From Streptomyces parvus (GTDB taxonomy: Bacteria; Actinomycetota; Actinomycetes; Streptomycetales; Streptomycetaceae): a DNA stretch of 64,000 nt. The stretch lies in NCBI RefSeq assembly GCF_014648875.1, contig NZ_BMRY01000003.1:310001-374000 (forward strand), read 5' to 3'. The notes below the pieces were generated by a model. It did not search any database. It saw only the letters and a list, made by a program, of their open reading frames with translations, and was not told the origin of the DNA. The position numbers were made by a program, and so were the translations under genes. Shown piece by piece: positions 8,494 through 17,206 of this stretch (its first letter is position 1; the number at the start of each line of letters is the position of its first letter).

Positions 8494-10416
8494 TCAGCCG
8501 ATCTTCGCGTTCTTGTCGATGGTGACCTGGTCGATGTCCGACGTCCGTACCGTCACGTCGATCTTCCAGTCCCCGGCCATCGGAATCTGTACAGCACTCG
8601 CCGACCAGTGCCCCTCGGCCAGCCGGTCCGGGACGACCGGCAGCGGGCCGATGTCCTTCGACTCCAGGGTGAGGGCGAGCTTCAGCTCGGGGACGTCCAT
8701 GGGCTTGCCGTTGCTGCCGTCGATCCACACGTGCAGATCGTTGGAGCCGGTCCGCCCGGGTTCGATGTCGATGCGGACGGTGCCCTTGCCGTTCTGGCCG
8801 CCGGTGTCGAACGGCATCTTCAGGTTGACCGGGCCGCCCGCGGCGGGAGCGCTCGCGGACGGGGTGCCGTTCGCGGCCTCCTCCTCCGTGCGGCCCGGCT
8901 CGGTGGACGTCAGCATGGTGGTGACGGCCAGCAGGACGACGGCGACGGCGGCCTCGGCCAGGACCGAGCGGCGCAGCCCGGAACGCTCCGGGTCGGCGTC
9001 CCGTATCCGCTTCTTCTTCGTCGCGGTCAGGGCGGCCCGCTGCCGGGCCAGTTGCGCGGCGCGCTCGGGGTCGACATCGGCCGAGGCGTCCTCGGATGCG
9101 GATCCGGATTCGGCCTCCTCGCCGGGAGCCTCTTCCGGAGCCACGGCCGAGTCCGTCAGCCGGCCCGTCCAGCGCCGGGAGAACCAGGCGACCGCGAGCA
9201 GGACGGCGATCAGCGCCACCTTGAGGATCAGGAGCTGCCCGTAGCGCGTGCCGGTCAGCGCCGACCAGGAGCCGACCTGCCGCCAGGACTGGTAGATCCC
9301 GGTCGCCGCCAGGACCACGACACTGCCGAACGCGACCGCGGAGAACCGCCGTACCGCCGCGCTCCCGATGTCCGGTGTCCGGTACAGCGCCACCAGCAGC
9401 GAGGCGAGTCCGCCGAGCCAGGCGGCGACGGCCAGCAGGTGGAGGACGTCCACCGGCATGGCGATGCTCGTCTGGATGCCGGTCGAGGCGTGCTCGGACA
9501 TCGCCCAGGTGGCGGCGATGCCCGTCGCGACGACCCCGCCCCCGACGGCGAGTCCGAAGGTGAGGTCCTTCTTCTCGCGTTCGTCCTCGCGCCCCGCGTA
9601 CGTACCGAACAGCACGGCGATGAACAGGGCGGCGGCCCCGAGCAGCAGCAGCCGGGAGACGAGGGCGGCGCCGGGCTTGGTGTCCAGGACGGACTGGAGC
9701 CCGGCGAGGTCGAAGGCGTCGGTGAATTTCCCGCTGTCCGTGTACGGGTGGCGCAGCAGCAGCATGACCAGGGTCGCCCCGGTCAGGGCGAGCCAGCCGC
9801 GCACCACGAGCCGCTGCATCGGCAGGGCGGTCGCCCCGCCCCGCCAGCAGACCAGGACGAACGCGGTGCCGCCGACGAGCAGGACGAATCCGCCGTACGC
9901 TGCGTAGCGCGCGATGTCGTAGACGACGCCGACCGGGCCGCCGCCCGCCTCCTGGGAGGGCAGGGCGACGGTGGTCTCGGACGGGGCGCCGATGGAGAAC
10001 GTGAACGCGCCGGAGATCGGATGGCTGTCGGCGGAGATCGCCTGCCAGGCCACCGTGTAGGTGCCGTCCGGCAGCCCGGAGTGGAGCGCTACGCCGTAGC
10101 GGACGGTGGAACCCTCGGACAGGTCCTTCGGCTCGGCCTGGGTATCGGCGCGCTTGCCGCTCGGGTCGAGGACCCGGATGGAGTCGTCGCCCAAGGCGAT
10201 CGCCTCGGAGAAGCTGAGGGTGACCTGTTTGGGCGCGGTGTCCACCACCGCCCCGTCACTCGGGTCGCTCCCGGTGAGGGCGGCGTGCGCGGACGCCGGG
10301 CCCGCGCCGGCCAGCAGCAGTCCGAAGACCAGGCTGATCAGCGCGGTGAGGAGCGCGGCGGCGGCGAGCGGCCGTCGTATCGGGGAGGGTCCGGGGTTCG
10401 GGGCGGTGGCAGACAT
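8494..10416 (-). CDS. CopC-CopD fusion, copper resistance/transport protein
   Basis: 640-aa membrane protein. A signal sequence (residues 1-43) ends in GPASA, so the mature chain starts with the copper-ligand His of HAALTGSDPSDGA, as in CopC. The CopC beta-sandwich domain (about 44-140) contains a second ligand region DSHPISGAF. A CopD-like domain with about eight membrane helices follows (150-420), then a cytoplasmic Glu/Ala-rich linker and a C-terminal extracytoplasmic domain behind a final helix (AVVLLAVTTML). The arrangement resembles YcnJ. It starts 14 bp after the PCuAC gene. Role inferred: copper binding outside the membrane and passage inward. Confidence 0.9.
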   Translation of the reverse strand: MSATAPNPGPSPIRRPLAAAALLTALISLVFGLLLAGAGPASAHAALTGSDPSDGAVVDTAPKQVTLSFSEAIALGDDSIRVLDPSGKRADTQAEPKDLSEGSTVRYGVALHSGLPDGTYTVAWQAISADSHPISGAFTFSIGAPSETTVALPSQEAGGGPVGVVYDIARYAAYGGFVLLVGGTAFVLVCWRGGATALPMQRLVVRGWLALTGATLVMLLLRHPYTDSGKFTDAFDLAGLQSVLDTKPGAALVSRLLLLGAAALFIAVLFGTYAGREDEREKKDLTFGLAVGGGVVATGIAATWAMSEHASTGIQTSIAMPVDVLHLLAVAAWLGGLASLLVALYRTPDIGSAAVRRFSAVAFGSVVVLAATGIYQSWRQVGSWSALTGTRYGQLLILKVALIAVLLAVAWFSRRWTGRLTDSAVAPEEAPGEEAESGSASEDASADVDPERAAQLARQRAALTATKKKRIRDADPERSGLRRSVLAEAAVAVVLLAVTTMLTSTEPGRTEEEAANGTPSASAPAAGGPVNLKMPFDTGGQNGKGTVRIDIEPGRTGSNDLHVWIDGSNGKPMDVPELKLALTLESKDIGPLPVVPDRLAEGHWSASAVQIPMAGDWKIDVTVRTSDIDQVTIDKNAKIG

Positions 10417-10430
10417 CTGGATTCAGTCCC

Positions 10431-10892
10431 TCACTGCTTCTTCGGGTTGTGGGTGGTTTCCTTCACCGGCAGGTCGACCGTGATGGGGTCGGCCTTCTCG
10501 AAGTGCAGCTCGACGGAGACCTTCTCGCCCTGTTTGGGCTTCTGCTTGAGCTTCATGAACATGATGTGGTTGCCGCCGCGTTCGAGATCGAGCTCGCCGT
10601 TCGCGGGCACCTCGAACGAGGAGACCTCGCGCATCTTCTGGTTCTTCGTCTCGTGGATCGTGACGTCGTCGGAGAGCGGGCTGGTCACCGAGGTGAGCCG
10701 GTCCGCGGTCCCGCCGCTGTTCTGTACGACGAGGAATCCGGCGGCCATGTCGCTGACGGGCTGCGGCATGAAGGCACCGACGACCTTGAGCTGCGGCTCG
10801 CCGCCCGACCCGCTGTCCGACGAGCACCCGGCCAGCGTCAGCCCGGTGGTGAGGGCGAGGACGCCGGCGAGGGCCGTGCGGCGGCGGTTCAC
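10431..10892 (-). CDS. PCuAC-type extracellular copper chaperone lipoprotein
   Basis: 153-aa lipoprotein of the DUF461/PCuAC family (ECuC in S. lividans). The lipobox LAGC is near residue 22. The Cu(I) site residues are visible as Met in AFMPQPVSDM, His and Met in IHETKNQKM, and His plus Met in GNHIMFMKLKQKP, matching the family H(M)x10Mx21HxM pattern. The protein hands copper to Sco or to the oxidase assembly route. The GTG at 10892 overlaps the upstream Sco stop by 4 bp; longer readings of the frame are shadows of the Sco gene. Confidence 0.92.
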   Translation of the reverse strand: MNRRRTALAGVLALTTGLTLAGCSSDSGSGGEPQLKVVGAFMPQPVSDMAAGFLVVQNSGGTADRLTSVTSPLSDDVTIHETKNQKMREVSSFEVPANGELDLERGGNHIMFMKLKQKPKQGEKVSVELHFEKADPITVDLPVKETTHNPKKQ

Positions 10893-11548
10893 GGTGCCTC
10901 CCCCTTGATCAGCTTGGGGAGGTCCTTCGTGTACTCCTCGGCGGAGGTGTCCTCGCCGTAGAGCACGTACCCCTCGTCCGTCTTCGGGGAGAAGGCGATG
11001 ACCTGGGCGCCGTGCATCGAGACGACGGTCCCGTCCTTCTCCTTCTTCGGCGCGTCGATGCCGATGCCGATCTGCCGCGCCCCGGCCTGGATGGTCGGGA
11101 AGTCGCCGGTGAGGCCGGTGAAGGTGGGGTCCTGGGCGGAGAGCCACTTGCCGAGCGAGGCGGGGGTGTCGCGCTCGGGGTCGGTGGTGACGAAGACGAC
11201 CTGGAGCTTGTCCTGGTCGGCCTTGGGCAGCTCCCGCTTGGCGAGGGAGATGTTGCTCATGGTCAGCGGGCAGACGTCGGGGCAGTTGGTGTAGCCGAAG
11301 TAGATGAGCGTCGGCTTGCCCTTGGTCGCCTCGCGGAGGTCGTACTCCTTGCCGTTCGTGTCGGTGAGGACGAGGTTCGGCTTGGTGAACGGCTGGTCGA
11401 GGACGGTGGCGGCCTTGTCCTTCGGCGCGGCGCTGACGTCGGCGATCGCCGAGGAGCCCGTCTTGTCGTCACCGGTGCCGCAGGCGGAGAGGGCCAGTGC
11501 GGCCGCGGCGGCGAACGCCACGGCCGTCACTGCTTTTTTGTTGCGCAT
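10889..11548 (-). CDS. SCO1/SenC family copper chaperone lipoprotein
   Basis: 219-aa thioredoxin-fold lipoprotein with lipobox LSAC near residue 22. The copper/redox CxxxC motif is NCPDVCP (residues about 86-92), and the conserved distal His is in VVSMHGAQVIAF. VVFVTTDPERDTP is the standard SCO1/SenC signature. The protein takes Cu from PCuAC and helps metallate CuA of cytochrome oxidase or delivers copper to secreted oxidases. I chose the ATG at 11548 because it gives a clean lipoprotein signal peptide; the frame continues open upstream without homology. Confidence 0.94.
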   Translation of the reverse strand: MRNKKAVTAVAFAAAAALALSACGTGDDKTGSSAIADVSAAPKDKAATVLDQPFTKPNLVLTDTNGKEYDLREATKGKPTLIYFGYTNCPDVCPLTMSNISLAKRELPKADQDKLQVVFVTTDPERDTPASLGKWLSAQDPTFTGLTGDFPTIQAGARQIGIGIDAPKKEKDGTVVSMHGAQVIAFSPKTDEGYVLYGEDTSAEEYTKDLPKLIKGEAP

Positions 11549-11592
11549 GGAAGAGATGTCCTGAACGTGGTGCGGGTGAGGGATCCGGCCGG

Positions 11593-12342
11593 TCAGGCCG
11601 AACGGCGGCGTCCGGCGAGCACGCCGAACGCGACACCGACGACACCGATGACGATGCCGATGATGCCCAGGGTGCGGGCGGTGGTGTCGCTGGAGGAGGA
11701 GGACGCGGCGGCGTGGGTCTCCTTGGTCGACGCGGCGGTGTCGGCGGCCTTGTGGTCGTCGCCCTTCTTCGCGTCGTCGGCCGTGCCGCCACCGTGGTGG
11801 TCGTCGGCGGCGGCGGTCAGCTTCAGGACCGGGGCGGGGCTGTCGGGCTCCTCGCCGCCCTCGGTGGGCTCTTCGATCCAGCGGACGACTTCCTTGTTGT
11901 CGTACGTCTGGATCGCCTTGAATACGAGCTGGTCGGCGTCCTCGGGGAGCGCGCCGACGGAGACCGGGAACTGCTGGAAGAAGCCGGGGGCGATCTCGCT
12001 GTCGTCCGCCGTCCAGGTCACCTTGGAGACGGCCTCGGTGATCTTCCTGCCGTGCGACTCGATGGGCTTGTCGAGCTTGCTCTTGTCGACCTTGATGTCC
12101 CAGCCCGGGACGGCCTGCGGGGTGACGGAGGAGAGCGGGTGGTCGGCCGGGAAGTTCACTTCGAGCTTCACCGTCGAGGCCTGGTCGCGCTCGTTGGGGA
12201 CCTTGAAGTTGAGCGTGGCGTATCCGCCCTTGGCGGCCTCGCCCACCGGCTGGACGCTGACGTGCGCGGCGGCCGGCCCGGCGATCAGCAGGACGGTGGA
12301 CGCGGCGACGCCGCCGGCGAGGGCGATACGGGAAAGCTTCAT
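11593..12342 (-). CDS. YcnI family copper-binding membrane-anchored protein
   Basis: 249-aa DUF1775/YcnI protein. The signal peptide (residues 1-29) ends in GPAAA, so the mature protein begins HVSVQP; the N-terminal His is the copper ligand in this family. The beta-sandwich domain follows (to about residue 170), then a His/Asp-rich linker (DDHHGGGTADDAKKGDDHKA) that could also bind metal, and a C-terminal membrane helix (GIIGIVIGVVGVAFGVLAG) ending in Arg residues. The ATG at 12342 is preceded by GGAGA. First clear copper gene of the minus-strand run that leads to Sco, PCuAC, CopC-CopD and DyP. Confidence 0.92.
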   Translation of the reverse strand: MKLSRIALAGGVAASTVLLIAGPAAAHVSVQPVGEAAKGGYATLNFKVPNERDQASTVKLEVNFPADHPLSSVTPQAVPGWDIKVDKSKLDKPIESHGRKITEAVSKVTWTADDSEIAPGFFQQFPVSVGALPEDADQLVFKAIQTYDNKEVVRWIEEPTEGGEEPDSPAPVLKLTAAADDHHGGGTADDAKKGDDHKAADTAASTKETHAAASSSSSDTTARTLGIIGIVIGVVGVAFGVLAGRRRSA

Positions 12343-12493
12343 GGCAGGAATCTCCACAGGGAAACGGAACACGGTGGTCCGGCGCGCGGATGCGCGGCGG
12401 CATCACGACACCTCGGGGTGCGGTTCCGTGCGGGGAGCGCGCGTGCACAGGGATGTGCGTGAGCGGCCCGCGGGGCCCGGTGGAGGCGTCGCG

Positions 12494-13357
12494 TCAGGCT
12501 GCGAGGGCGTACGGGGCCGGAGGAGGCCCGCGCCTGATCACCAGGTGTTGCAGAGGATCCCCGGCGGTCGGCAGGGGAACGTCGTCGCCGTGGCGCGGAG
12601 CGCGCGGTCCGGCCACGAGCCGCTCCCGCTCCCCGGCCCGCAGCGCGCGGACGAGGGCGAGCGCGGCGCGCAGGGACCGGAGCCGGGCCCCGGCCGCCAG
12701 CGCCTGGGCGCTGTGGGCGGAGAGCCGGGCCAGCGCGAAGAGGGCGATCTCGCCGCGGCGCAGCAGCCAGCCGGTGGCGAGCGCGACGAGGACGTGCGCC
12801 AGGAACATCGGCAGGCTCGGCAGCATCGCGGTGACCGCGGCGCAGACCTGGGCGATGCCCGAGGCCCCGTCCCCTCCCGCCGAAGCCGCGGCCTGGGCCG
12901 CTCCGGAGGCGCCGCCCGCTCCGGCATGGCCGTGGGCCCCCGGGAGCGTCGACGGGTCGATGCCCGCCGAGGAGACGATGCGGTGGGCATCGGCCGCGTT
13001 CAGCCGGGCCGTTCCTTCGCCGCACACGAGCCCGGAGGCGAACCGGATGAGCGGGTTGTCGCCGCCCGTGGTCCCGGCGGCGGACGGGCCGTGGCTGCCG
13101 TACGCGAAGAGCACGTGCAGGAGGATCTGTCCGCCGGCCAGCGCGCCCACGATGCCCGGAAGGGATCGTTCCCGTCCGGCGAGGAGGGCGGCGACGGCGA
13201 GGACGCCGAGGAATCCGGCGAGCAGCGTCCACGCGGGGACAGGCGTACCGGCGGCGAGCATGTGTCCGGCCGCGGACAGCACGACGCAGACCGCGGTGAA
13301 CACCGCGGCCCTCATGAGCCGCAGACCGGCTCCGGCGCGTGCGCGAGGCGTGGACAT
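12494..13357 (-). CDS. Integral membrane protein of the copper cluster
   Basis: 287-aa hydrophobic protein with about five membrane segments (residues about 15-35, 42-60, 68-84, then two around 170-200: AAVTAMLPSLPMFLAHVLVALATGWLL). A Gly/Ala linker carries the His residues of GAHGHAGAGG. It has no recognised catalytic motif. Its position directly upstream of YcnI and the His-containing extracytoplasmic loop suggest a role in copper handling, but that is inference from context. The gene could have its own promoter, since 151 bp separate it from YcnI. Confidence 0.8.
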   Translation of the reverse strand: MSTPRARAGAGLRLMRAAVFTAVCVVLSAAGHMLAAGTPVPAWTLLAGFLGVLAVAALLAGRERSLPGIVGALAGGQILLHVLFAYGSHGPSAAGTTGGDNPLIRFASGLVCGEGTARLNAADAHRIVSSAGIDPSTLPGAHGHAGAGGASGAAQAAASAGGDGASGIAQVCAAVTAMLPSLPMFLAHVLVALATGWLLRRGEIALFALARLSAHSAQALAAGARLRSLRAALALVRALRAGERERLVAGPRAPRHGDDVPLPTAGDPLQHLVIRRGPPPAPYALAA

Positions 13358-13674
13358 GGCCGGGACATCATCGCACTGCGCCCCCGGGCTCCGTACGGCA
13401 GGTCCGGAAGATCAGGCTCCGTCCCCAACCGTGCTTGCTGCGCCTGTTCGCGGGGGATGTACGGACCGGGGGCGCGCACCTCAGGTTCACCGGGAAGCGC
13501 ACCCCAGGCCACCGGGACGGGACCCCGGCGGCCTGCGACCGGGCCGGTCCATACACCGGGCGGCCGAATATCCACATCCGCCGAACGAGGGCTCTCCCAC
13601 CCGATCCGTGCTTACGAAGTGCCGAGGGCGGCAATACGTATCGATACGTCGAGCCGCAGCCAGGAGGCTGAAAG
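13358..13674. promoter_or_regulatory. Divergent intergenic region with 14-bp palindrome
   Basis: 317 bp between two divergent genes. It holds a perfect 14-bp palindrome ACGTATCGATACGT (13636-13649), 25 bp before the ATG of the RsbW-like gene and close to its ribosome-binding site CAGGAGG, a suitable position for an operator. No gene is supported in this stretch. Confidence 0.5.
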
Positions 13675-14169
13675 ATGAGCATCTGGTGGTCTCTCCATTT
13701 GCGGCGCGAAGCTGCGAGCGTTCCGCTCGCCCGTCGTTTCCTGCTCGGCACCATGGAAACCGCGGGGGTGGATCCGGACATCTCCTTCGACCTGTCGGTC
13801 GCCCTCAGCGAGGCCTGTGCGAACGCCGTCGAGCACGGCGGCGACCGGACGGTGCCCGGGGTGCCCGGGGATTCCGGGACCGGACGCCCCTGTGCGGACT
13901 CCGGGCAGTACCGGGTCACGGCTTATCTGGACGGCGAGAAATGCCGTATCGAGGTCAGCGACTCGGGGCCGGGATTTCCGGCCCGGCGCGCACTTCGCCC
14001 AGCCGCGCATTCCCACCGGGCCGAGACCGACGCCGAGAGCGGCCGGGGTCTCGACCTGATCCAGCAGCTCTCCGATCACGTCCAGTTCGGCAACCGGCCG
14101 GGCCGCGGCGCGGTGGTGAGCTTCGACAAGGTCCTGAAATGGCGCGAGGGCGCGCTGCTCACGGTGTAG
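13675..14169 (+). CDS. RsbW-like ATP-binding protein (anti-sigma factor kinase fold)
   Basis: 164-aa single-domain GHKL ATPase of the kind common in Streptomyces. The N box is LSEACANAVEHGG (residues about 44-56), the G1 box is VSDSGPGFPA, and the G2 box is SGRGLDLIQQLSDHV. Such proteins act as serine kinases or anti-sigma factors for SigF-type regulation, usually binding anti-anti-sigma partners. A 20-residue insertion (GDRTVPGVPGDSGTGRPCAD) separates the N box from the next strand. A CAGGAGG site precedes ATG. Its partner is not adjacent; the SpoIIE-type phosphatase gene 1.7 kb away is a candidate. Confidence 0.88.
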   Translation: MSIWWSLHLRREAASVPLARRFLLGTMETAGVDPDISFDLSVALSEACANAVEHGGDRTVPGVPGDSGTGRPCADSGQYRVTAYLDGEKCRIEVSDSGPGFPARRALRPAAHSHRAETDAESGRGLDLIQQLSDHVQFGNRPGRGAVVSFDKVLKWREGALLTV

Positions 14170-14214
14170 TGAGCGGCGCGCCCCGGCGCGTTCCGTACGG
14201 GAGTACGGGAGGGG

Positions 14215-15696
14215 TCAGCCCTTGAGCCGTGCCATCCAGGCCTCGACCTCGTCCGCCTGGCGCGGCAGCGTGTCGGAGAGGTTCCGGTTGCCGTCCTCGG
14301 TGACGAGGATGTCGTCCTCGATCCGGACGCCGATGCCCCGGTACTCCTCGGGCACCGTCAGGTCGTCGGCCTGGAAGTACAGACCGGGCTCGACCGTCAG
14401 GCAGACGCCCGGCTCCAGCGTGCCGTCGACGTACGTCTCGGTGCGCGCGGCGGCGCAGTCGTGGACGTCCATGCCGAGCATGTGGCCGGTGCCGTGCAGG
14501 GTCCAGCGGCGCTGGAGGCCCAGCTCCAGGACCTTGTCCACGGACAGGTCGCCGAGCAGGCCCCACTCGACGAGCTTCTCGGCGAGCACGCGCTGCGCTG
14601 CGTCGTGGAAGTCGCGGTAGGCGGCACCGGGCTTCACGGCGGCGATGCCCGCCTCCTGGGCCTCGTACACCGCGTCGTAGATCTTGCGCTGGAGCGGCGA
14701 GAACGTGCCGTTGATCGGCAGGGTCCGCGTCACGTCGGCGGTGTAGAGGTCGTTCGTCTCGACCCCGGCGTCCAGGAGCAGCAGCTCGCCGGCGCGGACC
14801 GCGCCGTCGTTGCGGACCCAGTGCAGGGTGGTGGCGTGCGGACCGGCGGCGCAGATCGAGCCGTAGCCGATGTCGTTGCCCTCGATGCGGGCGCGCAGGA
14901 AGAACGTGCCCTCGATGAAGCGCTCGCTGGTCGCCTCGGCCTTGTCGAGGCTCTTGACGACGTCCTCGAAGCCGCGCGCGGTGGCGTCGCAGGCCTTCTG
15001 CAGCTCGGCGATCTCGAAGGCGTCCTTCACCAGGCGGGCCTCGGAGAGGTAGACGCGCAGTTCCTCGTCGCGCTCCGCGGTCACCTTGTCGGTGAGGGCG
15101 GCCTCGATGGAGGCGTCGTGGCCGCGCACGTTGCGGACCGGGCCGGTGGCCTCGGCCAGCGCGGCGGGCAGCTCGCGGACGTCCTTCGCGGGGATGCCCA
15201 GCAGCTGCTCGGCCTCGGTGAGGGAGTTGCGGCGGCCGACCCACAGCTCGCCCTGGCCGTCGAGCCAGAACTCGCCGTTCTCCCGGTTGGAGCGCGGCAG
15301 CAGGTAGAGGGTGGCCTCGTGGCCGGTGTCGCCGGCCGGCTCCAGGACGAGGACGCCGTCCTGGGTCTGGTCACCGGTGAGGTACGCGTACTCGGTGGAG
15401 GCGCGGAAGGCGTACTCGGTGTCGTTGGAGCGGGTCTTCAGGTTGCCCGCGGGGATGACCAGGCGCTCGCCGGGGAAGCGGGCGGAGAGCGCGGCGCGGC
15501 GGTTCGCGGTGTGCTCGGCCTGGGGGATCGGCTGGAGGTCGTGCAGCTCCGTGTCGGCCCAGCCCGACTTCATGTTCTCGGCGAGCTCGTCGGAGACGGC
15601 CGGGTAGAGGCCGTTCTTCCGCTGCTTGATCGCCTCCGCTGCTTCGTTCTCCTCGGTCTCCTGCTCCGGGGTCTCCGGGATGAGCTCCTCAGACAC
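14215..15696 (-). CDS. Xaa-Pro aminopeptidase (aminopeptidase P, M24B)
   Basis: 493-aa cytoplasmic metallopeptidase removing N-terminal residues ahead of proline. The N-terminal aminopeptidase P domain spans about residues 40-190 (GERLVIPAGN, YAYLTGD). The pita-bread catalytic domain (about 220-480) carries the two-metal ligands in LLLDAGVETNDLYTADVTRT (Asp pair), GTGHMLGMDVHD (His), LTVEPGLYF (Glu) and GIGVRIEDD (Glu). The GTG at 15696 follows AAGGAG with 9-nt spacing; the longer reading from 15732 lacks a site. It is transcribed alone. Confidence 0.95.
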   Translation of the reverse strand: MSEELIPETPEQETEENEAAEAIKQRKNGLYPAVSDELAENMKSGWADTELHDLQPIPQAEHTANRRAALSARFPGERLVIPAGNLKTRSNDTEYAFRASTEYAYLTGDQTQDGVLVLEPAGDTGHEATLYLLPRSNRENGEFWLDGQGELWVGRRNSLTEAEQLLGIPAKDVRELPAALAEATGPVRNVRGHDASIEAALTDKVTAERDEELRVYLSEARLVKDAFEIAELQKACDATARGFEDVVKSLDKAEATSERFIEGTFFLRARIEGNDIGYGSICAAGPHATTLHWVRNDGAVRAGELLLLDAGVETNDLYTADVTRTLPINGTFSPLQRKIYDAVYEAQEAGIAAVKPGAAYRDFHDAAQRVLAEKLVEWGLLGDLSVDKVLELGLQRRWTLHGTGHMLGMDVHDCAAARTETYVDGTLEPGVCLTVEPGLYFQADDLTVPEEYRGIGVRIEDDILVTEDGNRNLSDTLPRQADEVEAWMARLKG

Positions 15697-15835
15697 GATT
15701 TGTCTCTCCTTGATACGACACTGGACCATCACCCATCGTACGGGCGTACGGAAGGGGGCCCAGGGCCGAAGGACCTGTTACCGGAGAGCGCGCCGGGGAG
15801 AGCTTCGCGAGGGCCGCCGGAGGTCAGTCGAAAGG

Positions 15836-17206
15836 TCAGTCGAAGTGGGCGGCGAGGATCACGACGTCCTCGGTGGAATCGCTCCGGTCGAGGCCGTCGG
15901 GGAGCACCGTGCGCAGGACGTGGTCGGCCACGGCCGCCGGATCGTGCCGGTCCGGTTTCGGTACGGAGGCGGCGGCGGAGTGCAGCCGGGCGAAGGCGCG
16001 GTCCATCGCGTCCCCGGTACGGCGCAGCAGCCCGTCCGTGTAGAGCAGCACCGTTTCTCCGGGTGCGGGGCTGAACTCCACGCTCGGCGCCTCCCAGCAG
16101 GCGAGCATCCCGAGCGGGGCGGAGAGCGTCGTCTCGACGTACTCGCAGCGCCGCTCGCCGAGGATCAGCGGCGGGGTGTGCCCGGCCCCGGCCAGCACGA
16201 CCTTGCGGGCGGCGGGCTCGCAGTAGGCGAACAGGGCGGTGGCGGTCCGCGCGGGTTCGGTGAGCCGGAGCAGCAGCTCCAGGTCGGAGAGTACGGCGAC
16301 GGGGTCCTCGCCCTCCATCACCGCGTACGCCCGCAGGCTGGCGCGGAGCCGGCCCATCGCGGCCATCGCGCTCGGCCCGGACCCGCCCACGGAGCCGACG
16401 GCGAGGCCGAGCGTGCTGTCCGGCAGGGGCAGCGCGTCGTACCAGTCGCCGCCGCCGCGGGGTCCTGTGCGGTGCCGGGCGGCGAGCTGGACGCCGGGGA
16501 TCCGGGGGAGCCGGCTGGGCAGCAGCTCCTCGGCGACGGCGGCGACGTCCGCCCGGGCGCGCTCCAGCTCGACGAGGCGGGCCAGGTGTTCGGTGGCGTA
16601 GCGCGCGTAGAGACCGGCGAGGTGGCGCTGCTTCTGGGCGGGCTCGGCCGGTTCGTCGTAGAGCCAGAGCGCCGCTCCGAGCCGGCCGGCCGCCTCGGAG
16701 GCGAGGGGGAGGGCGTAGCTCGCGGCGTAGCCGAGCCGGGTGGCGACCTCGCGGTGCCGGGGGTCGAGGTCCTGCTCGCCGAGGAGATCGGGGCTGGCGA
16801 TCCCGTCGGCCGTGTCCGGCAGTCCGTCGAGGACGCGGCCCAGCGCGGTGGCCGCGCGCGGCACGGTCTCGATGTGCCCGAGTTCGGCGTGGGTGAGCCC
16901 GAGACCGCGCGTGGCGGTGGGGCCTTCGCCGTTCGCCGGTTCCAGAACGAGAAGTCCGCGGCGGGCTCCGACGAGGGCGGCTCCGGCCTGCAACAGCTCG
17001 TTCAGGGCGGTTTCGAGGGTGCTCGTCCCGGCCAGCCGCTCGGTGAGTTCGTGCAGGGTGGTGAGGTCCGAGACCCAGCCCGCCAGGCGGTCCTGGATGA
17101 AGGCTCCGGGAGGTCCCGGGACCTCCGTCAGGGGTGCGGGAGTGTGCGTTGAAACCGGAACCTCTGGATCGATTCCAGCCACTTTCGGCAGGTGTGGGGC
17201 GCTCAT
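15836..17206 (-). CDS. GAF - SpoIIE-type PP2C phosphatase
   Basis: 456-aa serine phosphatase regulator. A GAF-like sensory domain lies at about residues 40-200 (LTTLHELTERLAGTSTLETALNELL, RRGLLVLEP). The PP2C/SpoIIE domain covers the rest, with the metal-binding Asp in GPRGGGDWYDALPL and downstream motifs GHTPPLIL, LLYTDGLLRR and STEDVVILAAHFD. Such proteins dephosphorylate anti-anti-sigma factors opposite RsbW-like kinases, two of which are encoded nearby. One oddity: the usual VGDVxGHG loop reads AVGSVGGSGPSAM, so the second metal-binding Asp is missing and activity may be altered. I chose ATG 17206 (GGAAAG, 9 nt away); 17260 is possible. Confidence 0.85.
   Translation of the reverse strand: MSAPHLPKVAGIDPEVPVSTHTPAPLTEVPGPPGAFIQDRLAGWVSDLTTLHELTERLAGTSTLETALNELLQAGAALVGARRGLLVLEPANGEGPTATRGLGLTHAELGHIETVPRAATALGRVLDGLPDTADGIASPDLLGEQDLDPRHREVATRLGYAASYALPLASEAAGRLGAALWLYDEPAEPAQKQRHLAGLYARYATEHLARLVELERARADVAAVAEELLPSRLPRIPGVQLAARHRTGPRGGGDWYDALPLPDSTLGLAVGSVGGSGPSAMAAMGRLRASLRAYAVMEGEDPVAVLSDLELLLRLTEPARTATALFAYCEPAARKVVLAGAGHTPPLILGERRCEYVETTLSAPLGMLACWEAPSVEFSPAPGETVLLYTDGLLRRTGDAMDRAFARLHSAAASVPKPDRHDPAAVADHVLRTVLPDGLDRSDSTEDVVILAAHFD

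Noticed and set aside
11012..13678. 888-codon plus-strand open frame across the copper cluster
   Set aside because: Antisense shadow of Sco, YcnI and the membrane protein; no family motif.
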